A stretch of 64,000 nucleotides of DNA, taken from positions 1 to 64,000 of the forward strand of contig NZ_QVAI01000003.1 in NCBI RefSeq assembly GCF_003427025.1, read 5' to 3'. The translations under genes were made by a program, and so were the position numbers. Below are positions 15,957 to 25,062 of this stretch, piece by piece (the stretch's first letter is position 1; each line of letters starts with the position of its first letter). This stretch comes from Jiangella endophytica (GTDB lineage Bacteria; Actinomycetota; Actinomycetes; Jiangellales; Jiangellaceae). Under the pieces are notes generated by a model, which was not told the origin of the DNA, did no database searches, and was given only the letters and a program-made list of their open reading frames with translations.

Positions 15957-17098
15957 ACGAGTCGCTGCTGCGGGAGCTCGTGCCCGCGGTCATCGGTGTC
16001 CTCGTCCGGCGCGGAGCGGACTTCGCGTCGGCCGAGGACGCCGTCCAGGAGGCCCTGATCCGGGCGCTGGACACCTGGCCGGACGATCCGCCGCGCGACG
16101 CGAAGGGCTGGCTCGTCGCGGTGGCATGGCGCAAGTTCCTCGACGCCACGCGTTCCGAGGCGTCGAGGCGCGGGCGGGAGCTGGCCGTCGAGGCCGAGCC
16201 GCCCGCCGGGCCGGCGCCCGCCACCGACGACACGCTGCGGCTGTACTTCCTGTGCGCGCATCCCACGTTGCCGCCGGCCTCGGCCGTCGCGCTGACGCTG
16301 CGTGCGGTCGGCGGCCTGACGACGCGGCAGATCGCCGCCGCGTACCTCGTTCCCGAGGCGACCATGGCGCAGCGGATCAGCCGGGCCAAGCGGCGGATCG
16401 CGGGGCTGCCGCTGGACCAGCCCGGCGATCTCGCGACGCTGCTGCGGGTGCTCTACCTCGTCTACAACGAGGGCTACGGCGGCGACGTCGACCTCGCGGC
16501 CGAGGCGATCCGGCTGACTCGTCAGCTGGTCGCGCTGACCGACGAGCCCGAGGTCGCGGGGCTGCTCGCGCTGATGCTGCTGCATCACGCCCGCCGCGCG
16601 TCGCGCACCGGGCCGGGCGGCCGCCTGGTGCCGCTGCGCGAGCAGGACCGGTCGCTCTGGGACACCGTTCTCATCGCCGAGGGCGTGACGATCCTGCAGA
16701 CCGCGCTGGCGCGCGACCGGCTCGGCGAGTACCAGGCGCAGGCCGCCATCGCCGCCCTGCACGCGGACGCACCCTCGACCGCCGAGACGGACTGGGTGCA
16801 GATCGTCGAGTGGTACGACGAGCTGCTGCGCCTCACCGGCAGCCCGGTGGTGCGGCTCAACCGCGCGGTCGCGCTGGGCGAGGCGGACGGCGCACGCGCC
16901 GGGCTCGCGGCACTGGCCGACGTCGACCCCGGCGTGCCCCGCTACGCCGCGGTGGCGGCGTACCTGCACGAGCGGGCCGGCCACGTCGAGCGGGCCGCGC
17001 AGCTGTACGCCGAGGCGGCCGGCGCGGCGACCAGCGTGCCGGAGCAGCACCACCTCACCCGCGAGGCCGCCCGGGTGCGGCAGCGCCTGCAGGCCTGA
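15953..17098 (+). CDS. ECF42-type RNA polymerase sigma factor
   Basis: This 381-aa sigma factor has region 2 (SAEDAVQEALIRAL, WLVAVAWRKFLDATR) and region 4 (VALTLRAVGGLTTRQIAAAY, MAQRISRAKRRI). A C-terminal extension of about 210 residues (LYLVYNEGYGG, EVAGLLALMLLHHARR, LNRAVALGEADG) with TPR-like helices is typical of the ECF42 group. That group lacks a classical anti-sigma factor and is linked to DGPF proteins; the extension is thought to control activity. GTG 15953 overlaps the DGPF gene by 4 nt. Confidence 0.92.
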   Translation: MNESLLRELVPAVIGVLVRRGADFASAEDAVQEALIRALDTWPDDPPRDAKGWLVAVAWRKFLDATRSEASRRGRELAVEAEPPAGPAPATDDTLRLYFLCAHPTLPPASAVALTLRAVGGLTTRQIAAAYLVPEATMAQRISRAKRRIAGLPLDQPGDLATLLRVLYLVYNEGYGGDVDLAAEAIRLTRQLVALTDEPEVAGLLALMLLHHARRASRTGPGGRLVPLREQDRSLWDTVLIAEGVTILQTALARDRLGEYQAQAAIAALHADAPSTAETDWVQIVEWYDELLRLTGSPVVRLNRAVALGEADGARAGLAALADVDPGVPRYAAVAAYLHERAGHVERAAQLYAEAAGAATSVPEQHHLTREAARVRQRLQA

Positions 17099-17108
17099 AC
17101 GCAGCACC

Positions 17109-17154
17109 GAACGACCATGAGGCGCCCCCCGAAGGGAGCGCCTCATGGTCGTTC
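17109..17154. terminator. Bidirectional terminator between sigma gene and rpmB
   Basis: A perfect 17-bp inverted repeat (17109-17125 with 17138-17154) surrounds a 12-nt loop and sits between the convergent sigma factor gene and rpmB. It is the longest stem noted in the window. Confidence 0.8.
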
Positions 17155-17163
17155 AGGAATGCG

Positions 17164-17352
17164 TCAGCGGCGGGCGACCTTGCCGGCCTTGAGGCACGAC
17201 GTGCAGACGTTCAGCCGCTTCGGGGTGCCCCCGACGACCGTTCGCACGGTCTGGATGTTCGGGTTCCAGCGACGCGGGGTCCGGCGGTGCGAGTGCGAGA
17301 TCGAGTTGCCGAAGCCCGGGCCCTTGCCGCAGACATCGCAGGTGGCAGCCAC
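17164..17352 (-). CDS. rpmB: 50S ribosomal protein L28
   Basis: L28 (62 aa) is a component of the large ribosomal subunit. The sequence shows [33 protein letters not shown] and [14 protein letters not shown]. Two CxxC pairs (Cys5/Cys8 and Cys50/Cys53) make it the zinc-binding (C+) form; some actinobacteria also carry a cysteine-free copy induced by zinc starvation. The start is GTG 17352 with GGAG just upstream. The gene is divergent from the DAK2 gene, as in many actinobacteria. Confidence 0.95.
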   Translation of the reverse strand: MAATCDVCGKGPGFGNSISHSHRRTPRRWNPNIQTVRTVVGGTPKRLNVCTSCLKAGKVARR

Positions 17353-17427
17353 GGAGACTCCTACTGAGACGGATTGGAAGACGACAGGTGGTGCTCGCAC
17401 CGGGAACCCGGTCCGAACAACCGCCCC

Positions 17428-17457
17428 AGAGTACCGGGTCGGCACCGCACATCCCAA
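17428..17457 (-). promoter_or_regulatory. Candidate rpmB promoter
   Basis: On the minus strand TTGGGA (17457-17452) and TACTCT (17433-17428) are separated by 18 nt and lie about 75 nt upstream of the rpmB start. Confidence 0.5.
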
Positions 17458-17469
17458 ACCGGCGCGGGA

Positions 17470-17475
17470 TAGTCT
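17470..17475 (+). promoter_or_regulatory. Candidate -10 (TAGTCT) for a leaderless DAK2 mRNA
   Basis: TAGTCT ends 6 nt before GTG 17482, and there is no Shine-Dalgarno in between. This is the layout of a leaderless transcript. Confidence 0.45.
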
Positions 17476-17481
17476 CGCCGG

Positions 17482-19095
17482 GTGCCACCGGTTCCCGACG
17501 CTGAGATCGTGTTGCGCTGGTGCCGTGCCGGCCTCGACGCGCTCGCGGCGGCCCGCGAGGAGATCGACGCGCTGAACGTGTACCCGGTGCCCGACGGCGA
17601 CACCGGGACCAACCTGTACCTCACCATGGAGGCGGCGGTCCAGCAGGCCGAGGCCGCCCCGACAGAGCTCGCGGCGACGGCCGACGCGGTGGCGCGCGGC
17701 GCGTTGCTCGGGGCGCGCGGCAACTCCGGGATCATCGTCGCGCAGATGCTGCGCGGGGTCGCGGACGTGCTGGGCCGGCCGGGGACGACGCTCGCCGACG
17801 GCACCGCGCTGGCCGACGGCCTCGGCCACGCGGCCGACGAGGCGCGCCGCGCCGTTGCCGAGCCGGTCGAGGGCACCATCCTCAGCGTCGCCCGGGCCGC
17901 CGCCGACGCGGCCCTGAACCGCGCCCAGGCGCCGGACCCGACGCTCCCCGCCGTGGCCCTCGCCGCGGCCGCGGCCGCGCACGAGGCCCTCGACCGCACG
18001 CCGAGCCAGCTCGACGTCCTGCGCCGCGCGGGCGTCGTCGACGCGGGCGGCCGGGGGCTGACGGTGCTGCTCGACGCCTTCGACACGGTGCTCACCGGGC
18101 GGCGCCCGCTGCCGAGGCCGCGCACCGTCGGCACGCACACCGTCCCGGCGCCGGATCTGGAGCACGTGCCGGCCGCGGTCGTGGGCTCGTCCTACGAGGT
18201 CATGTACCTGCTCGACGCGGCGCGGCCGGAGGTCGACGCACTGCGGGCGACGCTGGCCGGGCTGGGCGACTCGCTGGTCGTCAGCGGCGCCGGCGAGCAG
18301 TGGAACGTGCATGTCCACACCGACGACGCCGGCGCGGCCATCGAGGCGGGCATCGCCGCGGGCCGGCCGCACCGCATCAGCGTGACGTACCTGCCGGTCC
18401 AGCACCAGGCGCCCGCCGAGGCACAGCGGCGGGTCGTCGTGGCGTTCGCCGCCGGCGACGGGCTGGCCGAACTGTTCGCCGAGGCCGGCGCCGTCGTGGT
18501 CGCCACGGCCACCGGGCACCGGCCGTCCACGGGCGAGATGCTGGCCGCCGCCGACCGCGGCGACCCCGGCCGCACCGGCGACGTCGTCATCCTGCCGAAC
18601 GAGCGCGACGCCGTCCCGGTCGCCGAGGCCGCCGCGGCCGAGCTGCGCACCCACGGGCGGCGGGCCGCCGTCGTCCCCGCCGTCGCGCAGGTGCAGGGCC
18701 TGGCCGCGCTCGCCGTCCACGAGCCGCACCGGGCCTTCGACGCCGACGTCGTCGCGATGACGGCCGCCGCCGGCCAGACCCGCCACGGCGCCGTCACGAT
18801 CGCCGCCCGGGCGGCCGTCACCATGGCCGGGGTGTGCGAGCCGGGCGACGTGCTCGGGGTGGTCGACGGCGACTTCGCGGTCATCGGCGCGGACCTGCTG
18901 GACGTCGCCATCGAGGTGGTCGCCCGTATGCTCGCGGCAGGGGGCGAGCTGGTCACCGTCGTCACCGGCGACGGCGCCGGACCGGGCCTCGCCGACGGCG
19001 TCGCCCGCGCCGTCCGCCGCGGCCACCCTGAGGCCGACACCGTCATCTACCGGGGTGGACAGCCCCGCTACCCGCTACTGCTCGGAGTCGAGTGA
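17482..19095 (+). CDS. DAK2-domain (FakA/YloV-like) kinase
   Basis: This 537-aa protein begins with a DhaL/DAK2 kinase domain (about residues 1-200). The metal/ATP motifs are [38 protein letters not shown] and [16 protein letters not shown]. Middle and C-terminal domains (about 230-537) follow, as in FakA, the kinase that phosphorylates fatty acids bound to FakB proteins for lipid synthesis in Gram-positive bacteria. No fakB is in the window. Start GTG 17482 lacks a Shine-Dalgarno and follows a -10-like hexamer. recG overlaps its stop, an order conserved in actinobacteria. Confidence 0.88.
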   Translation: MPPVPDAEIVLRWCRAGLDALAAAREEIDALNVYPVPDGDTGTNLYLTMEAAVQQAEAAPTELAATADAVARGALLGARGNSGIIVAQMLRGVADVLGRPGTTLADGTALADGLGHAADEARRAVAEPVEGTILSVARAAADAALNRAQAPDPTLPAVALAAAAAAHEALDRTPSQLDVLRRAGVVDAGGRGLTVLLDAFDTVLTGRRPLPRPRTVGTHTVPAPDLEHVPAAVVGSSYEVMYLLDAARPEVDALRATLAGLGDSLVVSGAGEQWNVHVHTDDAGAAIEAGIAAGRPHRISVTYLPVQHQAPAEAQRRVVVAFAAGDGLAELFAEAGAVVVATATGHRPSTGEMLAAADRGDPGRTGDVVILPNERDAVPVAEAAAAELRTHGRRAAVVPAVAQVQGLAALAVHEPHRAFDADVVAMTAAAGQTRHGAVTIAARAAVTMAGVCEPGDVLGVVDGDFAVIGADLLDVAIEVVARMLAAGGELVTVVTGDGAGPGLADGVARAVRRGHPEADTVIYRGGQPRYPLLLGVE

Positions 19096-21275
19096 TGGTC
19101 GGATTCGACACACAGCTGACCGCCGTGGTCGGCGACAAGACCGCGAAGGCGCTGGCGAACACGCTGGACCTGCGCACCGTCGGCGACCTCATGCGCCACT
19201 ACCCGCGCCGGTACGTGCAGCGCGGAGAGCTGACCGAGCTCAGCTCGCTGCGCGAGGACGAACTGGTCACCGTCGTCGCCATGGTGAAGAGCGTCTCGAA
19301 GCGGAGTATGAAGAACCGCCGCGGCTCGATCCTGGAGGCGGTCGTCACCGACGGCACCGGCGAGCTGAGGCTGACCTTCTTCAACCAGGCGTGGCGCGAG
19401 CGCGACCTGCGGCCCGAGCGCATCGGCCTGTTCGCCGGCAAGGTGGGCACGTTCCGGCAGCAGCGCCAGCTCGCGCATCCGGACTACGAGATGTTCCCCG
19501 AGGACGTCACCGACTTCCGGGAGGCGGCGGAGAAGTACGCCGACGAGGTCATCCCGGTCTACCCGGCCAGCGTGAAGCTGCCGTCCTGGCTGGTCGCCAA
19601 GTCGGTCGAGGTCACGCTGCAGCAGCTCGGCGACCCGCTCGACCCGCTGCCCGACGAGGTGCTGCGCAAGCACCGGTTCCCGGGGCTGGGCGAGGCGCTG
19701 CAGGCCGTCCACAAGCCGCAGTCCATCGACGGCGCCCGGCGGGCCCAGCGGCGGCTGCGGTTCGAGGAGGCGTTCGTCCTGCAGACGGAGCTGGCCCGTC
19801 GGCGGCTGTCCACGGCCGCCATGCCGGCGACGCCGCGCCGGGCCGCCGCGGGCGGGCTGGTCGACGCGCTGGACGATCGGCTGCCGTTCGAGCTGACGGA
19901 GGGCCAGCGGGAGGTCGGTGACCGGCTCGCCGCCGAGCTCGACACCCCGCACCCGATGCACCGGCTGCTGCAGGGCGAGGTCGGCGCCGGCAAGACCGTC
20001 GTCGCGTTGCGGGCCATGCTGGCCGTCGTCGACGCCGGGGGACAGGCCGCGCTCCTGGCGCCCACCGAGGTGCTGGCGCAGCAGCACCACCGGTCGCTGA
20101 CGGCGATGCTCGGCGAGCTCGCGCAGGCCGGCATGCTCGGCGGCGCCGAGCAGGGCACCCGGGTCGCGCTGCTCACCGGCTCGATGTCGACGGCACAGCG
20201 CAAGGTCGCACTCTCCGAGATCGTCAGCGGCGACGCCGGCATCGTCGTCGGCACGCACGCCCTGCTGGAGGAGAACGTCCAGTTCTTCGACCTCGGCCTC
20301 GTGGTCGTCGACGAGCAGCACCGGTTCGGCGTCGAGCAGCGGGCCGCGCTGGCGGCCAAGAGCCGCGACGGCACGCGGCCGCACGTGCTGGTCATGACCG
20401 CGACGCCGATTCCGCGGACGGTCGCGATGACGGTCTTCGGCGACCTGGAGATCTCCACGCTCTCCGACGTCCCGCGCGGGCGCGCCGACGTCGCCACGCA
20501 CGTCGTCCCGGTCGACGAGAAGCCGCACTTCCTCGACCGTGCCTGGCTGCGGGTGCGTGAGGAGGTCGAGGCCGGCCACCGCGTCTACGTCGTGTGCCCT
20601 CGCATCGGCGACGACGGCGGCGCCGACGAGGAGGAGCCGCCTCCGGCCGACGACGACAAGCGCCGCCCCGTCGCCGTCCTCGAGCTGGCCGAGTACCTGC
20701 GCACCGGCCCGCTGCAGGGCGTCGGCCTCGAAGTCCTGCACGGGCGGCTGCCGGCGGAGACGAAGGACGCGGTCATGGCGGCGTTCGCGGCCGGCACGAC
20801 GCCGGTCGTCGTCGCGACCACCGTCATCGAGGTCGGCATCGACGTGCCGACGGCGGCGATGATGGTGGTCATGGACGCCGACCGGTTCGGCGTGTCGCAG
20901 CTGCACCAGCTGCGCGGCCGCATCGGCCGTGGCTCGATCCCGGGCGTGTGCCTGCTGGTCACGGAGGCGCCGCCGGGCACGCCGGCGCGCGAGCGGCTGG
21001 ACGCCGTGGCCCGGACCCGCGACGGCTTCGAGCTCTCCCAGGTCGACCTCGAGCACCGCCGCGAGGGTGACGTGCTCGGCGCGTCGCAGTCCGGCCACCG
21101 GTCGAGCCTCAAGCTGCTCAGGGTGATCCGCGACGTCGAGATCATCGAGCAGGCCCGCGAGGACGCCTCCGCCGTCGTCGAGGCCGACCCCGATCTCGCC
21201 CGGCACCCGGCACTGCTGGGCGCCGTCGAGGCCGTGCTGGCCGAGCAGGAGGCGGACTACCTCGACAAGGCCTGA
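19092..21275 (+). CDS. recG: ATP-dependent DNA helicase RecG
   Basis: RecG (about 727 aa) remodels stalled replication forks and branch-migrates recombination intermediates. The N-terminal OB/wedge domain (about 1-240) precedes helicase domains with Walker A GEVGAGKT, Walker B-type DEQHRFG, motif III TATPIPRT and motif VI QLRGRIGRG. The C-terminal TRG-like segment is HRREGDVLGASQSGHRSSLK. An insert rich in acidic residues and proline (DDGGADEEEPPPADDDKRR, about 510-530) is a lineage-specific loop. The start is GTG 19092 or the adjacent ATG 19095, overlapping the DAK2 stop. Confidence 0.96.
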   Translation: MMVGFDTQLTAVVGDKTAKALANTLDLRTVGDLMRHYPRRYVQRGELTELSSLREDELVTVVAMVKSVSKRSMKNRRGSILEAVVTDGTGELRLTFFNQAWRERDLRPERIGLFAGKVGTFRQQRQLAHPDYEMFPEDVTDFREAAEKYADEVIPVYPASVKLPSWLVAKSVEVTLQQLGDPLDPLPDEVLRKHRFPGLGEALQAVHKPQSIDGARRAQRRLRFEEAFVLQTELARRRLSTAAMPATPRRAAAGGLVDALDDRLPFELTEGQREVGDRLAAELDTPHPMHRLLQGEVGAGKTVVALRAMLAVVDAGGQAALLAPTEVLAQQHHRSLTAMLGELAQAGMLGGAEQGTRVALLTGSMSTAQRKVALSEIVSGDAGIVVGTHALLEENVQFFDLGLVVVDEQHRFGVEQRAALAAKSRDGTRPHVLVMTATPIPRTVAMTVFGDLEISTLSDVPRGRADVATHVVPVDEKPHFLDRAWLRVREEVEAGHRVYVVCPRIGDDGGADEEEPPPADDDKRRPVAVLELAEYLRTGPLQGVGLEVLHGRLPAETKDAVMAAFAAGTTPVVVATTVIEVGIDVPTAAMMVVMDADRFGVSQLHQLRGRIGRGSIPGVCLLVTEAPPGTPARERLDAVARTRDGFELSQVDLEHRREGDVLGASQSGHRSSLKLLRVIRDVEIIEQAREDASAVVEADPDLARHPALLGAVEAVLAEQEADYLDKA

Positions 21276-21360
21276 GGCCGGTCGTCGCGGGCGAATCTCA
21301 ACGGTTTCTTGACACCCGATCGGCTCGTTCCGGGCCCGCCGCCGTGCTGGAATCGACGGC

Positions 21361-22332
21361 GTGATCGTGGACAAGGCCGTCTATCGCGACGGCGAGCGCG
21401 AGGAGATCGGCGGCGACATCAGCGAGGCGTTCGAGCGGGCCAAGGCGCGCGGCGACTGCTTCCTGTGGATCGGCCTGTTCGAGCCGACGCATGAGGAGTT
21501 CGACCTCATCGTCGACGAGCTGAAGCTGCACCCGCTGGCCGTCGACGACGCCGTCAACGCCCATCAGCGGCCCAAACTGGAGCTGTACGGCGACACCGTG
21601 TTCGCCGTGCTCAAGACGCTCAAGCACCACGACGACGCCGCCAAGCTCGACGTCGGCGAGATCATGCTGTTCATCGGCGACGACTTCGTCATCACCGTCC
21701 GGCACGGCGCGATCAACCCGCTGGACACCGTCCGCGACCGCGTCGAGTCCGAGAAATGGCTGCTCGACGCCGGTCCGGCCGGGGTGCTGTACGCCGTGTG
21801 CGACCTCGTCGCCGACAGCTACACGCGGCTGGCCCGGCAGGTCGAGGCGGACGTCATCGAGACCGAGCGGCTGGTGTTCCAGCCGGGCGTGGCGGACGCG
21901 ACCGAGGCCATCTACTCGCTGAAGCGCCAGGTGCTGCAGTTCCGGATCGCCGTCGACCCGCTGGTCCCGGTCATGGAGGACCTCACCCAGGGCCGCGTCG
22001 CGCTGTGCGCCGGGCTGAGCGAGTACTTCCGCGACATCCTCGACCACCTGCTGCGCGTCGACCGCATGGTGGAGGCGCAGAACGAGCTGCTCACCGGCGC
22101 CCTGGCGGCCAACCTGTCGCTGGTGACCATGCAGCAGAACGTCGACCTGCGCAAGATCTCGGCCTGGGCCGCGATCGTCGCCGTGCCGACGATGATCGCC
22201 GGGATCTACGGCATGAACTTCGACCACATGCCCGAACTGCACTGGTCCTTCGGCTATCCGCTGGTCGTGGGCGTCATGATAGGTGCGTGTCTGTTGCTCT
22301 ATCGCAAGCTACGCCGCAGCGGCTGGCTCTGA
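21361..22332 (+). CDS. corA: Magnesium/cobalt transporter CorA
   Basis: This 323-aa CorA-family channel imports Mg2+ or Co2+ as a pentamer. A long cytoplasmic domain (about 1-260) precedes two C-terminal membrane helices (about 264-284 and 296-315). The first helix ends in the signature YGMNF (GMN selectivity motif), followed by the acidic periplasmic loop DHMPELHWSFGYP. The start is GTG 21361, 85 nt after recG. TTGACA at 21309-21314 looks like a -35, but no -10 at proper spacing was found. Confidence 0.93.
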   Translation: MIVDKAVYRDGEREEIGGDISEAFERAKARGDCFLWIGLFEPTHEEFDLIVDELKLHPLAVDDAVNAHQRPKLELYGDTVFAVLKTLKHHDDAAKLDVGEIMLFIGDDFVITVRHGAINPLDTVRDRVESEKWLLDAGPAGVLYAVCDLVADSYTRLARQVEADVIETERLVFQPGVADATEAIYSLKRQVLQFRIAVDPLVPVMEDLTQGRVALCAGLSEYFRDILDHLLRVDRMVEAQNELLTGALAANLSLVTMQQNVDLRKISAWAAIVAVPTMIAGIYGMNFDHMPELHWSFGYPLVVGVMIGACLLLYRKLRRSGWL

Positions 22333-22360
22333 GGTCCGTACCACCCGGCCCGGTCCGCCG

Positions 22361-22918
22361 ATGACGCGGATCGTGGCCGGCACCGCGGGCGGCCGGCGGC
22401 TGTCCGTCCCGCCCGGCAACCGCACCCGGCCCACGTCCGACCGCGTGCGCGAGGCGCTGTTCGCGTCGCTGGAGTCGGCTCTGGGCGGGCTGACCGGGTT
22501 GCGCGTGCTCGACCTCTACGCGGGCAGCGGCGCGCTGGGCCTGGAGGCGTTGTCCCGGGGCGCGGAGCACTGCCTGATGGTCGAGTCCGACGCCCGCGCA
22601 GCCGCCGTGATCAGGGCGAACGTCAAGGCGGTGGGGCTGCCGGGCGCGGTCGTCGCGGCGTCGGCGGTCGAGCGGGTGCTGGCCACGCCGCCGGACGCCC
22701 CGTACGACGTCGTGCTGGCCGATCCGCCGTACGCGATGGTTGACGCCGAGCTGAGCGGGGTACTCGTGTTCCTGACGGCCGGCTGGCTCGCCCCCGAGGC
22801 GCTGGTCGTCGTCGAGCGAGACCGCCGCAGCGCGCCGGTGACCTGGCCCGACGACATCGTGGGTGGGCGGGAACGGCGGTACGGCGAGACCGTGCTCTGG
22901 TACGGTCACGCCCGATGA
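22361..22918 (+). CDS. rsmD: 16S rRNA (guanine(966)-N2)-methyltransferase
   Basis: RsmD (185 aa) methylates G966 of 16S rRNA using S-adenosylmethionine. It begins with TRIVAGTAGGRRL and PGNRTRPTSDRVREALF. The SAM-binding motif is VLDLYAGSGALGLEALSRGA, and the catalytic motif is ADPPY. ATG 22361 is chosen at the conserved N-terminus; a longer in-frame extension overlaps corA. It lies 28 nt after corA and 18 nt before coaD, and the rsmD-coaD pair is conserved. Confidence 0.95.
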   Translation: MTRIVAGTAGGRRLSVPPGNRTRPTSDRVREALFASLESALGGLTGLRVLDLYAGSGALGLEALSRGAEHCLMVESDARAAAVIRANVKAVGLPGAVVAASAVERVLATPPDAPYDVVLADPPYAMVDAELSGVLVFLTAGWLAPEALVVVERDRRSAPVTWPDDIVGGRERRYGETVLWYGHAR

Positions 22919-22936
22919 AATGACACAGGAGGACCC

Positions 22937-23416
22937 GTGCGCCGCTGTCTGTGCCCCGGCTCGTTCGACCCGGTCACGAACGGTCATCTCGACGTCATCG
23001 AGCGGGCCGCGAGCCTGTTCGACGAGGTGGTCGTCGGCATCGGGGCCAACGAGTCGAAGAAGGGCCTGTTCTCCCTCGACGAGCGCATCGACCTCATCGA
23101 GAAGGCGTGTGCGCATCTGCCCTCGGTCCGAGTCGAGAGCTTCGAGGGGCTCTTGGTCGATTTCGCCCGTGAACGCGGTATCCCTGCTGTCGTCAAAGGG
23201 CTGCGCGCGGTCACCGATTTCGACTATGAACTACAGATGGCGCAGATGAACTACCGCCTGACGGGATTGGAGACGTTGTTCGTGGCGACCAATCCCGATT
23301 ACTCGTTCCTTTCGTCCTCTTTGGTCAAAGAGGTAGCGTCCTATGGCGGTGACGTCGCTGGACTGGTGCCCGACGTGGTGCTCCAGCGGCTTCATGAGAG
23401 ATTGGGACGCCGGTGA
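22937..23416 (+). CDS. coaD: Phosphopantetheine adenylyltransferase
   Basis: CoaD (159 aa) makes dephospho-CoA from 4'-phosphopantetheine and ATP, the penultimate step of coenzyme A synthesis. The nucleotidyltransferase signature PGSFDPVTNGHLDVIERA (T/HxGH type), KGLRAVTDFDYELQMAQMN and NPDYSFLSSSLVKEVA are clear. GGAGG lies 6 nt upstream of GTG 22937. The first half of the gene region shows slightly lower GC than its neighbours around 23160-23340. Confidence 0.97.
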   Translation: MRRCLCPGSFDPVTNGHLDVIERAASLFDEVVVGIGANESKKGLFSLDERIDLIEKACAHLPSVRVESFEGLLVDFARERGIPAVVKGLRAVTDFDYELQMAQMNYRLTGLETLFVATNPDYSFLSSSLVKEVASYGGDVAGLVPDVVLQRLHERLGRR

Positions 23417-23440
23417 TCCCGCTCCGGCACACATGGGGGG

Positions 23441-24112
23441 ATGGTCGTGGAAGTGCATGACAAGATCGCCGAGATCGTCGCACTCGTCGACTCGGCCCGG
23501 ACGATGCCTATGTCGTCCACCGCAATGGTGAACAAACAACAGTTGCTCACTCTGCTCGACGAGGTCCGCGAAGGGCTGCCTGCCAACCTGCAGGCGGCCG
23601 AGGCGGTCCTGGGGCAACGTGAGGCCCTGCTGATCGAGGCGCGCGGCAACGCCGAGCGCATCCTGGCCGGCGCCAACGCCGAACAGGCTCGCCTGGTGGC
23701 CGACCACACCGTCACCCAGACGGCCCGGCTCGAGGCCGAGGAGATCCTGCGGCAGGCCCGCGAGCAGGCCGAGAACATCCGCAGCGACGCCGACGACTAC
23801 GTCGACGCCAAGCTGGCCAGGCTGGAGATCTCGGCGGCGCGCATCGTCGAGACCGTCCGCGACGGCCGCGAGCAGCTGCGGCACCCCACCGCCTACGAGG
23901 AGCTGTCGCAGCGGCGCAACGGCCACCCGGTCGTCGTCCCGCAGCTCGACGGCGCCCACGACCCCGCCGACGACTTCAGCGCGGGCTCCGACGGCAAGGC
24001 GGAGCGGTTCGGGCCGGATGCCGACGAGTCGCTGGACGCCCCTCCATCGGGCGACCGTGACTCCCAGTCCGACAAGCTCACGTCGAGTTTGGGTCAGCGG
24101 CCGGGCGTCTAG
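23441..24112 (+). CDS. SepIVA/DivIVA-like coiled-coil cell-division protein
   Basis: This 223-aa cytoplasmic protein is mostly a coiled coil (about residues 30-150, for example AEAVLGQREALLIEARGNAE and EAEEILRQAREQAENIRSDA). A disordered acidic C-terminus follows. Position (between coaD and the DUF177-rnc genes) and pattern match the mycobacterial Rv2927c product SepIVA, a DivIVA-like protein needed for septation and polar growth. The N-terminal domain MVVEVHDKIAEIVALVDSAR fits that family. GGGGGG precedes ATG 23441. Functional transfer rests on position and architecture. Confidence 0.78.
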   Translation: MVVEVHDKIAEIVALVDSARTMPMSSTAMVNKQQLLTLLDEVREGLPANLQAAEAVLGQREALLIEARGNAERILAGANAEQARLVADHTVTQTARLEAEEILRQAREQAENIRSDADDYVDAKLARLEISAARIVETVRDGREQLRHPTAYEELSQRRNGHPVVVPQLDGAHDPADDFSAGSDGKAERFGPDADESLDAPPSGDRDSQSDKLTSSLGQRPGV

Positions 24113-24118
24113 TAGTAT
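24089..24118 (+). promoter_or_regulatory. Candidate promoter of the DUF177-rpmF-rnc-mutM operon
   Basis: TTGGGT (24089-24094) and TAGTAT (24113-24118) are 18 nt apart at the 3' end of the preceding gene. The expected transcript start is about 28 nt before ATG 24153. Confidence 0.4.
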
Positions 24119-24152
24119 TCGTCGTCGGCCTCACGCCGAGGCCGAGATCTGC

Positions 24153-24788
24153 ATGCCCGAACCAGCACGAGAGTTGACTACGCTGAGCACGCTCGATCCG
24201 CGCGCCCCGTTCGTTCTCGCTACGCACGAGCTCGGACGACGGCCGGGGTCGACCCAGCGGCTCACTCTCACGGTTCCGGCGCCTGCCGATCTCGGACTGG
24301 GCGAAGTGGTCGGGGTGCCCGAAGGGGCCGGCATCGAGTTGGACCTGCGGCTCGAGTCGGTCATGGAGGGCGTGTTGGTGTCCGGCACCGTCCGGGCCCC
24401 GTACTCGGGCGAGTGCGTGCGCTGCCTGGAGCCCGTCGACGGCGAAGTCGTCGCCGAGGTCCAGGAACTGTACGTCTACCCGGAACGGGTCGACGACCCC
24501 GACACCGAGACCGACGACGAGGAGATGCGCGTCGAGGACGACCTCGTCGACCTCGAACAACCGGTCCGGGACGCGGTGGTGCTCGCACTGCCGCAGTCGC
24601 CGGTCTGTCGGGACGACTGCCCGGGCCTGTGCCCGGACTGCGGAATCCGGCTGGCCGACCACCCGGACCACACGCACGACACCACCGATCCACGGTGGGC
24701 GGCCCTGGCCGGGTTGCTCACCGACGACACGAACGAGACCGGCTCGAACAGGGCCGGCCCGACGGAAGAGAGCCTCCCCGACCGCTGA
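24153..24788 (+). CDS. DUF177 (YceD) family protein
   Basis: This 211-aa member of DUF177 is encoded immediately upstream of rpmF in most bacteria. The central [22 protein letters not shown] and the C-terminal [18 protein letters not shown] supply several cysteine pairs that may bind zinc. The family is linked to 23S rRNA or ribosome assembly in plants and bacteria, but the exact role is unclear. ATG 24153 is used; homology begins near [12 protein letters not shown] about 12 residues later, so a TTG start near 24174 is possible. The C-terminus after WAALAGLL is disordered. Confidence 0.85.
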   Translation: MPEPARELTTLSTLDPRAPFVLATHELGRRPGSTQRLTLTVPAPADLGLGEVVGVPEGAGIELDLRLESVMEGVLVSGTVRAPYSGECVRCLEPVDGEVVAEVQELYVYPERVDDPDTETDDEEMRVEDDLVDLEQPVRDAVVLALPQSPVCRDDCPGLCPDCGIRLADHPDHTHDTTDPRWAALAGLLTDDTNETGSNRAGPTEESLPDR

Positions 24789-24836
24789 CCGCGAGGTCCC
24801 AGGTCCGGGTGAGTCTCACATGGGAAAGGAAAAACT

Positions 24837-25040
24837 GTGGCCGTCCCGAAGCGGAAGATGTCGCGCAGCAACACCCGCCACCGCCGCGCGCAGTGGAAGG
24901 CGAAGCTGCCCCAGGTCCAGAAGCGCACCGTCAACGGGCGCACCACCTGGGTCGTCGCGCACCGCGCCACCGTGGTCGAGGACTCCCAGGGCACGCCGCT
25001 GTTCCTGGAGTACAACGGCCGCCAGGTCGGCGACATCTGA
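24837..25040 (+). CDS. rpmF: 50S ribosomal protein L32
   Basis: L32 (67 aa) is a small basic protein of the large ribosomal subunit. [20 protein letters not shown] is the family N-terminus. No CxxC zinc pairs are present, so this is the zinc-independent form, in contrast to the zinc-type L28 at 17.2 kb. GTG 24837 follows GGAAAGGA. It lies between DUF177 and rnc, as usual. Confidence 0.95.
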   Translation: MAVPKRKMSRSNTRHRRAQWKAKLPQVQKRTVNGRTTWVVAHRATVVEDSQGTPLFLEYNGRQVGDI

Positions 25041-25062
25041 GGGCTCGCGTAGGAGCCCCCTG

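Noticed and set aside
17109-17154. Long 17-bp inverted repeat as an insertion-sequence end or attachment site
   Set aside because: It is a single hairpin between convergent genes with no transposase or integrase nearby, so a terminator is the simpler reading.
21309-21314. TTGACA upstream of corA as a promoter
   Set aside because: It is a good -35, but no -10-like hexamer is found 16-19 nt downstream, so I do not call it.
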